Source: an uncultured Lachnospiraceae bacterium (GTDB taxonomy: Bacteria > Bacillota > Clostridia > Lachnospirales > Lachnospiraceae). Taken from it: a stretch of DNA of 64,000 nucleotides. The DNA is taken from the NCBI GenBank assembly GCA_910589105.1, contig CAJUST010000013.1:1-64000 (forward strand). The letters are read 5' to 3'. The translations under genes were made by a program, and so were the position numbers. Below the pieces are notes generated by a model that was not told the origin of the DNA, searched no databases, and saw nothing but the letters and a program-made list of their open reading frames with translations. This document shows, in pieces, positions 34,372 to 43,806 of this stretch (within the stretch, counting starts at the first letter, position 1; each line of letters opens with the position of its first letter).

Positions 34372-34382
34372 AGAGGTAGCGT

Positions 34383-35072
34383 ATGTTAGCAGAAAACTTA
34401 CAACAAGTAGAAGAAAATATCCAGCGCGCATGTGACCGCGCAGGGCGAAAGAAAGAAAACGTCACTTTAATTGCAGTCAGCAAGACGAAGCCGGCGTCTA
34501 TGCTTTCAGAAATTTATCAATGCGGCGTCCGTGATTTTGGGGAAAATAAAGTTCAGGAACTTTGTGAGAAAAAAGAACAGCTTCCAAAAGATATACGTTG
34601 GCATATGATTGGCCATTTACAGCGGAACAAAGTGAAATATATTATACGGGATACGGAACTGATTCATTCCGTTGACACCTACCGCCTTGCGGAAGAAATA
34701 AATATTCAGGCGAAAAAGATCAAACGCATTGTCCCTGTTCTGATTGAAATTAATATTGCGGGGGAAACTTCTAAGTTTGGGATTTTACCGGAGGAGGCGC
34801 TTCTTTTTATTGAAGAAGCGGCGAAACTAGACAGCATACGCATTCAGGGGCTTATGACGGTTGCCCCCTATACCAAACAGCCGGAAGAAAACCGTCCATA
34901 TTTTCGGCAAATCAAAAAATTATCTGTTGACATTGCAAAAGAAAAGATTGATAATGTATCTATGGATATTCTGTCTATGGGCATGACGGGAGATTATGTG
35001 ACGGCTATTGAAGAAGGATCTACCATTGTCCGCGTTGGGACAGGCATTTTTGGAGCCAGAAATTATACTTAG
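34383..35072 (+). CDS. yggS: YggS-family PLP-homeostasis protein
   Basis: 229 residues. A PLP-binding alanine-racemase-like barrel with the PLP lysine in LIAVSKTKP (about residue 36), FGENKVQELCEK, WHMIGHLQRNK and the late LSMGMTGDY motif. The family (YggS, YlmE, PROSC) buffers pyridoxal phosphate and is not a racemase. It lies 11 bases after the HlyD-like gene and 19 bases before sepF, as in the ylmE-ylmF order of Gram-positives. Confidence 0.95.
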   Translation: MLAENLQQVEENIQRACDRAGRKKENVTLIAVSKTKPASMLSEIYQCGVRDFGENKVQELCEKKEQLPKDIRWHMIGHLQRNKVKYIIRDTELIHSVDTYRLAEEINIQAKKIKRIVPVLIEINIAGETSKFGILPEEALLFIEEAAKLDSIRIQGLMTVAPYTKQPEENRPYFRQIKKLSVDIAKEKIDNVSMDILSMGMTGDYVTAIEEGSTIVRVGTGIFGARNYT

Positions 35073-35091
35073 TAAGCAGTGAGGAGATTTC

Positions 35092-35607
35092 ATGAGTTTA
35101 TTTGATAGATTTTTAGAGGTCATGCGTTTGAATCCGGAAGACGAAGATGATATATACGATTATGAATTTGAAATGGAAGACGAAGTCCCTGTTATCAAAA
35201 AAAATTCCCGTAAAGACCGGAGGGAAGCCGATTATGACGAACCGCGGTCAGGAAGGGAGAAATCCAAATCCGCTTCGAAAATTACGCCTATGCGTCCTGT
35301 ACGGAGACAAGGGTCAAGTGGTATGGAAGTGTGCGCGATAAAACCCGCTACCGTAGAAGATGCAAGGGAAATTACAGAAACTTTATTGTCAAACCGTACC
35401 GTGATTTTAAACGTGGAAGGTTTGGATATTGGCATTGCGCAGCGTATCATTGATTTTACCGCCGGTTCTTGTTTTGCGATAAATGGCAATCTGCAAAAAA
35501 TTTCAAGTTACATATTTGTGATTTCACCTCCATCGGTTGACCTTTCGGGAGATTTCCAGAATATTTTGGATTCTTTTCATAATTCCGGTCTGCATATGGA
35601 TATATAA
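35092..35607 (+). CDS. sepF: Cell-division protein SepF
   Basis: 171 residues. A short N-terminal membrane-binding helix (MSLFDRFLEVMRL) is followed by an acidic then basic disordered linker (about 17-75) and the SepF domain (about 80-165) with DAREITETLL, NRTVILNVEG and IDFTAGSCFAINGNLQKIS. SepF tethers FtsZ to the membrane and shapes the septum. GAGGAG lies upstream. It belongs to the ylm cluster with yggS and ylmH. Confidence 0.95.
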   Translation: MSLFDRFLEVMRLNPEDEDDIYDYEFEMEDEVPVIKKNSRKDRREADYDEPRSGREKSKSASKITPMRPVRRQGSSGMEVCAIKPATVEDAREITETLLSNRTVILNVEGLDIGIAQRIIDFTAGSCFAINGNLQKISSYIFVISPPSVDLSGDFQNILDSFHNSGLHMDI

Positions 35608-35616
35608 GGAATGCGT

Positions 35617-36375
35617 ATGAGCCAAAAAGAGGAGCTTCTGCTTCAGAAGCGTTTTATTGATTTGTCAAGACTGGCAAACCGGAAAAATTTTATCACATTC
35701 AGTAATTTTTTAAATGTCAACGAATTGCATTTGTTTTGCCAAACGACTGCCGAATTAGAATCCGGTTATCGTCTGTTTGGAGGGTATGAGTTTGCAGAGC
35801 GTCAGATCGCGGCGTTTCTTCCAGATGCATTTTATGATATTCCAGTCGAGTTTCCTATTACATGTCTTACTTTTTCCCCTTCCCATCTAAAATTTGCGGA
35901 AGATTTGACGCATCGCGATATTTTAGGCGCCTTAATGCATCTGGGCGTGGAACGCTCCCGTATTGGAGATATCCGCATCGATGGGCAAACCTACTATATT
36001 TTTTGTGAAGATAGCATATCTGATTATCTCTTAGAAAACATCTGCCAAATCCGCCGCACTACAGTGACAGGCAGTAAGGCAAATCCGGATTCAATTCAGA
36101 TTCAGCAAAAATTTGAACAAATAGAAGGAATTGTCTCGTCAAACCGCCTTGATGCGGTTGTTGCGTTTGCCACTAGAAAATCCAGAAGCCAAAGCCTGCT
36201 TTTGATTCAGTCGCAGAAGGTTTTTGTCAAATCCTGCGTTATGCTTTCGAACGCCTATGCCTGTAAAGAAGGAGATGTGATTTCCATTCGCGGTTTTGGA
36301 AAATTTATTTATCTTGGAGAAACTGGAGAAACCAAAAAAGGGCGTATTAAAATTCAATTAAAAAAATATATCTAG
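35617..36375 (+). CDS. ylmH: S4-domain RNA-binding protein YlmH
   Basis: 252 residues. An N-terminal alpha/beta domain (about 1-170) is followed by a C-terminal S4 RNA-binding domain (VVAFATRKSRSQSLLLIQSQ then VFVKSCVML and GDVISIRGFGKF). YlmH proteins bind ribosomal RNA or stalled-ribosome complexes. The ATG at 35617 is preferred over the one at 35611 because AAGGA ends right before 35611, giving six bases of spacing to 35617. It follows sepF almost directly. Confidence 0.88.
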   Translation: MSQKEELLLQKRFIDLSRLANRKNFITFSNFLNVNELHLFCQTTAELESGYRLFGGYEFAERQIAAFLPDAFYDIPVEFPITCLTFSPSHLKFAEDLTHRDILGALMHLGVERSRIGDIRIDGQTYYIFCEDSISDYLLENICQIRRTTVTGSKANPDSIQIQQKFEQIEGIVSSNRLDAVVAFATRKSRSQSLLLIQSQKVFVKSCVMLSNAYACKEGDVISIRGFGKFIYLGETGETKKGRIKIQLKKYI

Positions 36376-36390
36376 CAAGGAGAAAAAACG

Positions 36391-37482
36391 ATGTCAAAAT
36401 TAATTCCTGTTTCGTATGAAACAAAACCATGTTATGATATTTTACTGGAACAGAATTTTCAGATGCTTCTGCCGACGTTACAAAAGATTGGGTATGCGTC
36501 ATCTCAAAAAGTATGTATTGTAACAGATTCCAATATTGCATCGTTGTATTTAGAAGAATTGACAGCCATATTGCAGACATACTTTGGCAGCGTCATTTCT
36601 TTTTCTTTTCCTGCGGGGGAAGAAAATAAAACGCTTTTTACTGTGCAGAATCTGTATCAAACTTTGATTGAAGAACATTTTGAAAGGCGGGATATTCTTC
36701 TCGCGTTTGGCGGCGGCGTAACGGGAGATTTAACGGGATTTGCCGCTGCAACATATCTTAGGGGAATTGATTTTATCCAGATTCCCACTTCGCTGTTGTC
36801 ACAGGTGGACAGCAGTATCGGAGGCAAGACGGGCGTGGATTTTTCCCAGTATAAAAATATGGTTGGCGCGTTTTACCAGCCGAAGCTGGTTTATATGAAT
36901 CTGTCTCTTTTGGCTACGCTTCCTAAGGAACAGTTTGTCTCAGGAATGGGCGAAATAATTAAACATGGGCTCATTCGTTCCAAAGGTTATTTTGACTGGA
37001 TTAGCAAACATACAGAGCAGATCGTAAGGTTAGAGCCGAATGTCATTGAAGAATTGATTTATGAAAGCTGTTTAATTAAACGCGGGGTAGTGGAGCGTGA
37101 TCCGAAAGAAAACGGAGAACGCGCCTTGTTAAATTTTGGGCATACCGTCGGCCATGCGATTGAAAAGCTGTCGGATTTTAGGCTGTCCCATGGACAGTGC
37201 GTGGGGCTTGGAATGGCAGCCGCCTGCCGGATTTCTTTTGAAACGGGGAAGCTGGCAAAAGACGCCTATGAGCAGGTTTCCCATATCTTACAGGAGTTTG
37301 GCCTTCCGGTTTCTGTTTCGCATTTATCCGCGGCAGATATTCTTGCCGTCAGCAAATCGGATAAGAAAATGTCCAAAGGGAAAATTAAATTTATTTTATT
37401 GGATTCGATTGGGAGCGCATATATTGAGACGGGGCTTAGTGATGTGCAGATATTGTCTGGGATTTCGGGCGTGTTGAATTAG
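36391..37482 (+). CDS. aroB: 3-dehydroquinate synthase
   Basis: 363 residues. AroB cyclises DAHP to 3-dehydroquinate, the second shikimate step, using NAD+ and a divalent metal. Signatures are the NAD loop AFGGGVTGDLTGFAAATYLRG, TSLLSQVDSSIGGKTGVD, the metal ligands in GMGEIIKHGLI, and NFGHTVGHAIE. AGCAAGGAG precedes the ATG. It stands alone, with no other shikimate genes visible in the window, between ylmH and lspA. Confidence 0.97.
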   Translation: MSKLIPVSYETKPCYDILLEQNFQMLLPTLQKIGYASSQKVCIVTDSNIASLYLEELTAILQTYFGSVISFSFPAGEENKTLFTVQNLYQTLIEEHFERRDILLAFGGGVTGDLTGFAAATYLRGIDFIQIPTSLLSQVDSSIGGKTGVDFSQYKNMVGAFYQPKLVYMNLSLLATLPKEQFVSGMGEIIKHGLIRSKGYFDWISKHTEQIVRLEPNVIEELIYESCLIKRGVVERDPKENGERALLNFGHTVGHAIEKLSDFRLSHGQCVGLGMAAACRISFETGKLAKDAYEQVSHILQEFGLPVSVSHLSAADILAVSKSDKKMSKGKIKFILLDSIGSAYIETGLSDVQILSGISGVLN

Positions 37483-37501
37483 GACAGCGGTGGAGGAGAA
37501 G

Positions 37502-38056
37502 ATGAGCGGTTTTTTGCGGCAGATTGAGAAAAAGAAATATTTCCAAATTGGCTTTCAGGTATGCGTTATGCTTTTTTGTATAGTTCTGGATCAGTTTACA
37601 AAACATTTGGCAGTCCTGAATTTGAAAAATGCCCCCGCAGTTCCCCTTATTTCAGACGTCTTCGAGTTATCTTATCTGGAAAACCATGGGGCGGCATTTG
37701 GCATTATGCAGGGGCAGAAGGTTTTTTTTATATGTATGACGGCAGTGGCGTTCTTTATTCTGGTTTACTTAATGTTTTGCATTCCGTGGGAGCGGCATTA
37801 TGTATATCTGCATTTGACATTGCTGTTATTGGCGTCCGGCGCAGTTGGAAATTTTATTGACCGTTGTCTGCATGGGTATGTAATTGACTTTTTTTATTTT
37901 AAATGGATCGATTTTCCTGTGTTTAATGTAGCGGATATTTATGTAACAGTGGCGGCTGCGCTGCTTCTTATTTCTTTTACGTTTTATTATAAAGAAGAAG
38001 ACATTGACCTGATTTATAGACAGCTTTTGTTTTGGAAAAAGAAAGAAAAACACTGA
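37502..38056 (+). CDS. lspA: Lipoprotein signal peptidase
   Basis: 184 residues with four membrane helices. Signal peptidase II cleaves prolipoproteins before the lipid-modified Cys. The catalytic aspartates lie in GNFIDRCLHGYVIDFFYF and FNVADIYVTV, and NHGAAFGI is the conserved family loop. The ATG at 37502 has GGAGG five bases upstream; an upstream GTG (37490) overlaps that site. A hydrophilic tail of about 25 residues follows the last helix. The rluD-like gene starts two bases after the stop. Confidence 0.95.
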   Translation: MSGFLRQIEKKKYFQIGFQVCVMLFCIVLDQFTKHLAVLNLKNAPAVPLISDVFELSYLENHGAAFGIMQGQKVFFICMTAVAFFILVYLMFCIPWERHYVYLHLTLLLLASGAVGNFIDRCLHGYVIDFFYFKWIDFPVFNVADIYVTVAAALLLISFTFYYKEEDIDLIYRQLLFWKKKEKH

Positions 38057-38057
38057 T

Positions 38058-38978
38058 ATGGAGACATTTACATTTAAGAGCGTCAATGAGGACGCAGGGA
38101 TTCGGCTGGATAAATTTTTGTCTGCCCAAATGCCGGAGTTGACGCGTTCCTATTTGCAGAAATTATTGAAAGAAGGACAAATCACTGTTGACGGAGCCTG
38201 TCAGAAATCCAGCTACAAACTGAAGGCGGGGCAGAAGGTTCTAGTGGAGATTCCGCCTGCGGAGCAAATTTCCGTTTCTGCGGAAGAAATTCCTTTGGAT
38301 ATTTTATATGAAGATGAAGATCTTCTGATTGTCAATAAGCCAAAAGGCATGGTGGTTCATCCGTCTGCCGGGCATATGACAGGAACTTTAGTGAATGCTG
38401 TGATGTATCATTGTAAAGACAGCCTTTCCGGCATCAACGGTGAAATCCGTCCCGGAATTGTACACCGCATTGATAAAGATACAACAGGTTCTTTGATTGT
38501 CTGTAAGAACGATGCCAGTCATTTGCGCATTGCAGAACAAATCAAAGAGCACTCTGTGAAACGGGTTTACAGGGGGATTGTTTCTGGAAAATTAAAAGAA
38601 ACAGAAGGGCGTGTGGAAGGGAATATTGGCAGGCATCCAACGGAACGCAAGAAAATGGCAGTCGTCATAAAGGGCGGGAAAACGGCAGTGACGCATTATC
38701 GCGTGTTAAAACAGTGGAGAAATGCCGCTTATCTGGAATTTTGTCTGGAAACAGGTCGCACACACCAAATTCGCGCGCATATGGCAAGCATTGGGCATCC
38801 ATTGCTTGGGGATACCGTATATGGCAATACGAAAAACCCTTATCGTTTAGAGGGGCAGGCGCTCCATGCAATGACGATTGGATTTTTGCATCCGAATACT
38901 GGGGAATATTTAGAAGTTTCGGCGCCTCTGCCTGAGTATTTTGAGACATTAATCAAAAAATTTGATAAAATGCAATAA
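38058..38978 (+). CDS. rluD: RluD-family pseudouridine synthase
   Basis: 306 residues. An N-terminal S4 domain (about 15-75) is followed by an RluA/RluD catalytic domain with the nucleophilic Asp in HRIDKDTTGSLIVCKN, the LIVNKPKGMVVHPSAGH motif and GRTHQIRAH. It isomerises uridines in 23S rRNA or tRNA. In Gram-positives it is almost always directly behind lspA, as here (start two bases after the lspA stop). Confidence 0.95.
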   Translation: METFTFKSVNEDAGIRLDKFLSAQMPELTRSYLQKLLKEGQITVDGACQKSSYKLKAGQKVLVEIPPAEQISVSAEEIPLDILYEDEDLLIVNKPKGMVVHPSAGHMTGTLVNAVMYHCKDSLSGINGEIRPGIVHRIDKDTTGSLIVCKNDASHLRIAEQIKEHSVKRVYRGIVSGKLKETEGRVEGNIGRHPTERKKMAVVIKGGKTAVTHYRVLKQWRNAAYLEFCLETGRTHQIRAHMASIGHPLLGDTVYGNTKNPYRLEGQALHAMTIGFLHPNTGEYLEVSAPLPEYFETLIKKFDKMQ

Positions 38979-39046
38979 TTTGTCTATACTTTTTTGGGAG
39001 AATTGATTATAATTTAGATATAACAAAGCAGAAAGGCGGGATTTTT

Positions 39047-39670
39047 ATGAGGAATCATGTGTATGCAATCGGAAGGGAATATGGAAGCGGTGGGAAGGAT
39101 ATTGGCGCCGCATTGGCAAACCGTTTAGGTATAAAATGCTATGATAAAGAACTGTTAAAGGAAGCTTCAAAAGACAGCGGGTTTTGCGCGGAAATTTTTG
39201 AGAACCACGATGAAAAGCCGACGAACAGTTTTTTGTATTCACTTGTTATGGATACATATTCGTTTGGGGGATATTCGTCTGCGCCGTTTATGGATATGCC
39301 TTTAAACCACAAAATATTTTTAGCTCAATTTGATACGATTAAGAAACTTGCGGAAAAAGAATCTTGCGTGATTGTCGGCAGATGCGCGGATTATGCGCTT
39401 GCGGATTATTCGGGCTGCCTGAATGTGTTTATCCATGCAGATTTGACGGCCCGCATAGACCGCATTTCGAAAAAAATGAATTTGCCGAAAAACAAAGCCC
39501 GTGATTTAATCCAGAAAACGGATAAACAACGCGCAAGTTATTACAATTACTACACGAGTAAAAAATGGGGAGATTCCAGAAGTTATGATCTTACGCTAAA
39601 CAGCAGTCAGTTAGGCGTTGATGGCTGTGTCGATATGATTTTAGCGTATCGGGAACGTATGAAACGTTGA
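39047..39670 (+). CDS. Cytidylate-kinase-like protein
   Basis: 207 residues of the cytidylate kinase-like (Cmk-related) P-loop family. The nucleotide loop is IGREYGSGGKDIGAALA, and CVIVGRCADYALAD and KARDLIQKTDKQRASYYN are family motifs. The enzyme probably phosphorylates a nucleoside monophosphate or related small molecule, but it lacks the classical Cmk length and substrate motifs, so the substrate is not assigned. GAAAGGCGGG lies upstream, and a strong terminator follows. Confidence 0.88.
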   Translation: MRNHVYAIGREYGSGGKDIGAALANRLGIKCYDKELLKEASKDSGFCAEIFENHDEKPTNSFLYSLVMDTYSFGGYSSAPFMDMPLNHKIFLAQFDTIKKLAEKESCVIVGRCADYALADYSGCLNVFIHADLTARIDRISKKMNLPKNKARDLIQKTDKQRASYYNYYTSKKWGDSRSYDLTLNSSQLGVDGCVDMILAYRERMKR

Positions 39671-39713
39671 TTGGGATGTTTTGATTAGGACAGAAAAAGC
39701 GGTGTAGGATTTC

Positions 39714-39763
39714 ACAGCAAACTATTCGCAAAAGACAAGTTTAACGAATAGTTTGCTGTTTTT
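39714..39763 (+). terminator. Strong Rho-independent terminator
   Basis: ACAGCAAACTATTCG (39714-39728) pairs perfectly with CGAATAGTTTGCTGT (39745-39759), with a 16-base loop and a T run directly after. It ends the + strand transcript before the convergent glucosidase gene. Confidence 0.9.
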
Positions 39764-39831
39764 CTGTCTGCTTTTACCTACTTTAAAATTTTTCTTGTTT
39801 TTGTTTATCTGTTTTTATGATTTACTAGGTT

Positions 39832-41472
39832 TTATGTTTGTATTAGATACATTCTTGCTTCATATGGCTTTAGGATTGTTTTTTCATTGGCTGGATAATT
39901 ACTAATTAAAAGTTCTGTTGTATTTTCCGGCGTTGCAAGTGGATTGTTGATTGTTTTTCTAAAAAAATTACAAATGACAAGAAGCTTGACATGTTTATAC
40001 GTTCTCTCATAAGCGAAAATATTTTCGTCGTCTTCTAATAATAGCTGAAAATCGCCTTCCGTAAATACAGGGTGTTTTTTACGGAAGCTGATGAGCTTTT
40101 TATAACAATGAAAAATAGAATTCGTATCTTTTATCTGATCTTCTGCGTGAATGGAATTATAATTTGGATTTACTTTTATCCATGGCGTTCCTTCCGTAAA
40201 CCCTGCGTTTTTCTTTCCGTTCCACTGCATAGGCGTTCTTGCGTTATCCCTGCTTTTTGCATGAATGGAACGCATGATTTCTTCTTTTAGATCACCTTTT
40301 TTGAGCCTTTCCTGATAGAAATTTTTGGTTTCTATGTCACGGTAATCTTCTATTTCATATGCCGCATTCGTCATGCCAAGTTCTTCTCCCTGATAAATGT
40401 AAGGCGTTCCCTGCATTCCATGCAATAAAATTGCCAGCATTTTTGCGGATTCTATCCGATAGTCTTTGTCCTCTCCCCACCGCGAAACAATCCGCGGCAA
40501 ATCGTGGTTATTCCAAAACAGGCTGTTCCAGCCTTTACCAGACAGTTCTTGCTGCCATCGTTTCATTACTTGTTTTAATTTTAAAAATGGCAAAGGCGCC
40601 AAATCCCATTTTTCTTTTCCTTCTTCCTGATCCAGACAGATATGCTCAAACTGAAATATCATAGAAAGCTCACTTTGATCAGGATTGCTGTATAATTTGG
40701 CAAGCTCTACTGTTGCTCCCCATGTTTCCCCTACGGTCACCAGATCACCTTTTTGGAATGTTTCCCTGCTTAATTCTTTTAAATATTTATGTAGGTTTGG
40801 CCCGTTTACCGTAATGTTTTGATCTGGCTCTTTTGCAATCTGATCAATTACATCTAAGCGGAAACCGCCCACGCCTTTTTCCATCCACCATAGGATCATA
40901 TCATATATTTCCCGTCGTAACTTTGGATTTTCCCAGTTTAAATCTGGCTGCTTTACTGAAAATTGATGAAAATAATATTGCTGCGTTTCTGGCGTCCATT
41001 CCCATGCAGAGCCGCCAAATGCAGCCTTTAAATCATTTGGGACAGTATCTTCGCTTCCGTCCCGCCATATGTAATAATCATGGTATGGGTTTTCCCTGCT
41101 TTTTTTCGCTTCCAAAAACCATTTATGCTCGTCGGAGGAATGATTGAGCACTAGGTCTAAAATTATGCGGATATTGCGTTTTTTTGCTTCTTTTATCAGC
41201 ATATCCATATCGTCTTGAGTGCCAAACATTGGATCAATGTCTTGGTAATCTGAAATATCGTATCCGTTGTCGTCCTGAGGGGATTTACACACAGGAGACA
41301 GCCAAATGGCATCGATTCCAAGATACTGAAGGTAATCCAGTTTTAAGATAATCCCTTGTAAATCTCCAATGCCGTCTCCGTTGCTGTCTGCAAAGCTTCT
41401 TGGATAAATCTGATAAAACACGGCGTTCTTCCACCATTTCTTTTGTTGGGAATCTGTATTCAATTTTTTCAT
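39832..41472 (-). CDS. GH13 alpha-glucosidase / oligo-1,6-glucosidase
   Basis: 546 residues of glycoside hydrolase family 13, subfamily 31 type. It has the (beta/alpha)8 start WWKNAVFYQIYPRSFADSNG, region I DLVLNHSSDEH, nucleophile D207 in FRLDVIDQI, acid/base E249 in TVGETWG and transition-state D324 in NNHDLPR. The Val in DVID fits enzymes that prefer alpha-1,6 bonds such as isomaltose and limit dextrins. There is no signal peptide, so it acts in the cytosol. No sugar transporter or regulator is adjacent. AAAGGAG lies close to the ATG. Confidence 0.94.
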   Translation of the reverse strand: MKKLNTDSQQKKWWKNAVFYQIYPRSFADSNGDGIGDLQGIILKLDYLQYLGIDAIWLSPVCKSPQDDNGYDISDYQDIDPMFGTQDDMDMLIKEAKKRNIRIILDLVLNHSSDEHKWFLEAKKSRENPYHDYYIWRDGSEDTVPNDLKAAFGGSAWEWTPETQQYYFHQFSVKQPDLNWENPKLRREIYDMILWWMEKGVGGFRLDVIDQIAKEPDQNITVNGPNLHKYLKELSRETFQKGDLVTVGETWGATVELAKLYSNPDQSELSMIFQFEHICLDQEEGKEKWDLAPLPFLKLKQVMKRWQQELSGKGWNSLFWNNHDLPRIVSRWGEDKDYRIESAKMLAILLHGMQGTPYIYQGEELGMTNAAYEIEDYRDIETKNFYQERLKKGDLKEEIMRSIHAKSRDNARTPMQWNGKKNAGFTEGTPWIKVNPNYNSIHAEDQIKDTNSIFHCYKKLISFRKKHPVFTEGDFQLLLEDDENIFAYERTYKHVKLLVICNFFRKTINNPLATPENTTELLISNYPANEKTILKPYEARMYLIQT

Positions 41473-41504
41473 TCTCCTTTCATTTTTAGTTTTAGTTTTG
41501 TTCT

Positions 41505-41533
41505 ATTTTAACTGAATCATAAACAGTAATCAA
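41505..41533 (-). promoter_or_regulatory. Promoter of the GH13 gene
   Basis: On the minus strand TTGATT (41533-41528), a 17-base spacer and TAAAAT (41510-41505). The leader to the ATG at 41472 is about 27 bases. No catabolite-responsive element was recognised around it. Confidence 0.55.
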
Positions 41534-41600
41534 GGATTAAAAATTTCGTCTTTCTATTTAAAGTGGTTTTACTTCTGCTCCATAATGAAAGACATTATTC

Positions 41601-41648
41601 TTAAAAAGAAAAACCATGGCGTTCAATTTATATAAAACGCCATGGTTT
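41601..41648 (-). terminator. Terminator of the hydrogenase/MCP gene
   Basis: AAACCATGGCGTT (41611-41623) and AACGCCATGGTTT (41636-41648) form a perfect 13-bp stem. Read on the minus strand it is followed by TTCTTTTTAA, a U-rich tail. It lies about 75 bases beyond the stop of the upstream minus-strand gene. Confidence 0.8.
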
Positions 41649-41724
41649 GTTGATGAACATCAAATAAATATAAAATGATATTATTCGCTATGCAAAGAAT
41701 TCTTTTGCCAATACACTAGAAAAG

Positions 41725-43683
41725 TTATGCGTTTGCTTCTGCCAATGTGGCAAGTTTTTGCTTAACGCTGTCCGCAGTTTGTAAAATCAAATCTGCCGAA
41801 GTGGAGATTTCTTCTGTCGAGGAGGCCAGATTTTCTATTTTGCCATTGATCTCAAATACGGTTGACATTAACTGCTCTGTGTCTTTTAAAATGCGGCTGA
41901 TGGATTCTAAAATTCTTTCTTGGCTTAAATTGCTCTTTGTGGCTGTATCCCTTGAATTTGTGGCAAGATTATTTATTTCATCTGCAACGACAGAAAATCC
42001 GCGTCCGGCCTCTCCCGCTCTTGCCGCTTCAATGCTGGCGTTTAAAGCGAGAAGATTTGTTTGGGAAGCAATCGAAACGACTTCTTCATTATTTTGCCCT
42101 AACTCTACAAGAAGCGTGTTGATTTCTTCCATCGCGTGGTTTAGCACATCGCAAAAACCGGAAACCTGATGCATATCTTCCGCTATCTTGGAACTTTCCT
42201 TTGCGTTTCCTGTGTTGCGTCCTACCATATTATCCACTGCCGCATACAGATCCTCAAATTCATCATGGATTTCACTGACGGTCATAATTATCATTTCTTC
42301 CCGCTGTTTGGTCACTTCCTGTTCTTCTCTTACTTCTTCCACAAGAGCCGTCTCATTTTCTTTTTCGATTTCCACTTGACGTTTTAAGAAATAGATGCAG
42401 TTTTCTTTTGTGTTAAATCCATTAAAGATTGCAGCTGCCATATCAGAACAACTTTTATAGCCACAGCAGGAACAGTTGATTTGCTGTTCTTCCTTCGTGT
42501 TTTTATCCATGCTTTTAAATATTTCTAAAAGCTGGGATTCTGTCGGAATTTGATAACTGCATTCAGACGACAAATCCGTATATGTACGCAGATAATCTTT
42601 TAAATTGAGTTTGGAAAACTGGCGGTTTAACCGTTTCAGACGTTTTTTGGGGGACATATCCCGTGACCATGCGCTGAGTTTGCCGCTTCTTTTAGATTGT
42701 TCCCGAATATGAAGAAGATTTGAAAGCGCATAATCCGTCGATGCAAGTTCCGGTTCTGTCGCTGTACCGCATAGGCAGCCGTCACTACAATTTAATGCGT
42801 CAATGAATAAATAAGGCGTTTTTTCTTTAGCAATTTGATCTTTGTTGCTTTCTAAATATTCGTAGAGGTGTTTCTCCCCTTCCACTTGGCGGATAAATGT
42901 TTTTTCTCCAAGAAACCAATAGACATTTTCTTTTAAACCGCCCGGCATGGGATAGACGGAACCTAACCCATACTCGATTTCATCTGACTGTAAACTGCCG
43001 GAAATGCGATGCTCCCTGACATAACGGATCAGATTTCGGAAAGTTAAGTTATATTGAATCATGCCTTTGTTCTGCGGCTCCTCCATCTCTAATTTCTTGG
43101 CGATGCAAGGGCTGATAAACGCCAGCTTGTCCCGAATGCCCATCTCTTTCCGCGCGTAGATTGCCGCGCACATCATCGGGCTTTGCACAGGGAAAAGCTT
43201 TGGAAGGAGTTTTGGCGCGTAACGCTCTATGTATCCTACTACTGCCGGACATGGCTGTGAAATCCCGCCAAGAAAATTGTGTTCTTTTATGTAATTCAAA
43301 TATCCCCATGTCGTAATATCAGCCCCAAATGATACGTTGACAATACGGTTGACGCCTGCCGCTTTTAATCCACCTAACACTTTTTCATATTCGTTAGGAT
43401 AATTTGCTTTAAAAGCCGGAGCAACCAAAAGCGAAATCCGTTCTCCCTTCTTTAAATCGTGAAAAAACTGTTCGACGTCGTCTTGGAAATCTCTGGCATT
43501 ATGCTCACATATGTCAAAACAAGCCCCACAGCCAATACAGCGTACCCCATCTACGTCTATCCTGTTTTTTCCGTTTACTTCGTGAGATACGCAAGCCCCC
43601 ATACAGCTACAGGCACTAATACATTTATTACATCCGATGCATAAATCATTTGTAAATACAAGCGGTTGCTTTTCTATGCCCAT
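41725..43683 (-). CDS. Soluble [FeFe]-hydrogenase-like sensor fused to MCP domain
   Basis: 652 residues without membrane segments. In order: two ferredoxin-type clusters (CIGCNKCISACSC and CIGCGACFDIC, residues about 15-60), an [FeFe]-hydrogenase large-subunit domain (about 75-350), an Fe-S domain around CSCCGYKSC (about 400), a coiled coil (about 430-470) and a methyl-accepting signalling domain with NLLALNASIEAARAGEAG. H-cluster motifs are reduced: L1 is SQPCPAV, L2 is SPCIAKKLE, L3 is CSDGCLCG without the GGG of catalytic enzymes. The usual proton-relay Cys is absent. It is probably a redox or H2 sensor signalling to CheA, not a catalyst. No chemotaxis genes are nearby. Confidence 0.88.
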   Translation of the reverse strand: MGIEKQPLVFTNDLCIGCNKCISACSCMGACVSHEVNGKNRIDVDGVRCIGCGACFDICEHNARDFQDDVEQFFHDLKKGERISLLVAPAFKANYPNEYEKVLGGLKAAGVNRIVNVSFGADITTWGYLNYIKEHNFLGGISQPCPAVVGYIERYAPKLLPKLFPVQSPMMCAAIYARKEMGIRDKLAFISPCIAKKLEMEEPQNKGMIQYNLTFRNLIRYVREHRISGSLQSDEIEYGLGSVYPMPGGLKENVYWFLGEKTFIRQVEGEKHLYEYLESNKDQIAKEKTPYLFIDALNCSDGCLCGTATEPELASTDYALSNLLHIREQSKRSGKLSAWSRDMSPKKRLKRLNRQFSKLNLKDYLRTYTDLSSECSYQIPTESQLLEIFKSMDKNTKEEQQINCSCCGYKSCSDMAAAIFNGFNTKENCIYFLKRQVEIEKENETALVEEVREEQEVTKQREEMIIMTVSEIHDEFEDLYAAVDNMVGRNTGNAKESSKIAEDMHQVSGFCDVLNHAMEEINTLLVELGQNNEEVVSIASQTNLLALNASIEAARAGEAGRGFSVVADEINNLATNSRDTATKSNLSQERILESISRILKDTEQLMSTVFEINGKIENLASSTEEISTSADLILQTADSVKQKLATLAEANA

Positions 43684-43726
43684 ATAAATACCTCCTAAAA
43701 TTATTTTATTATTAGAATTGGTTTAT

Positions 43727-43756
43727 ATTATAACATAGAAAAGATAATTGACGCAA
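43727..43756 (-). promoter_or_regulatory. Promoter of the hydrogenase/MCP gene
   Basis: On the minus strand TTGCGT (43756-43751), an 18-base spacer and TATAAT (43732-43727) with an upstream TG. The start codon at 43683 follows a short leader with TAGGAGG. Confidence 0.6.
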
Positions 43757-43806
43757 TATTTAAAATCCAGCCTGATCTTCTGGCAAAATTATATGATCTA
43801 ACGTAA

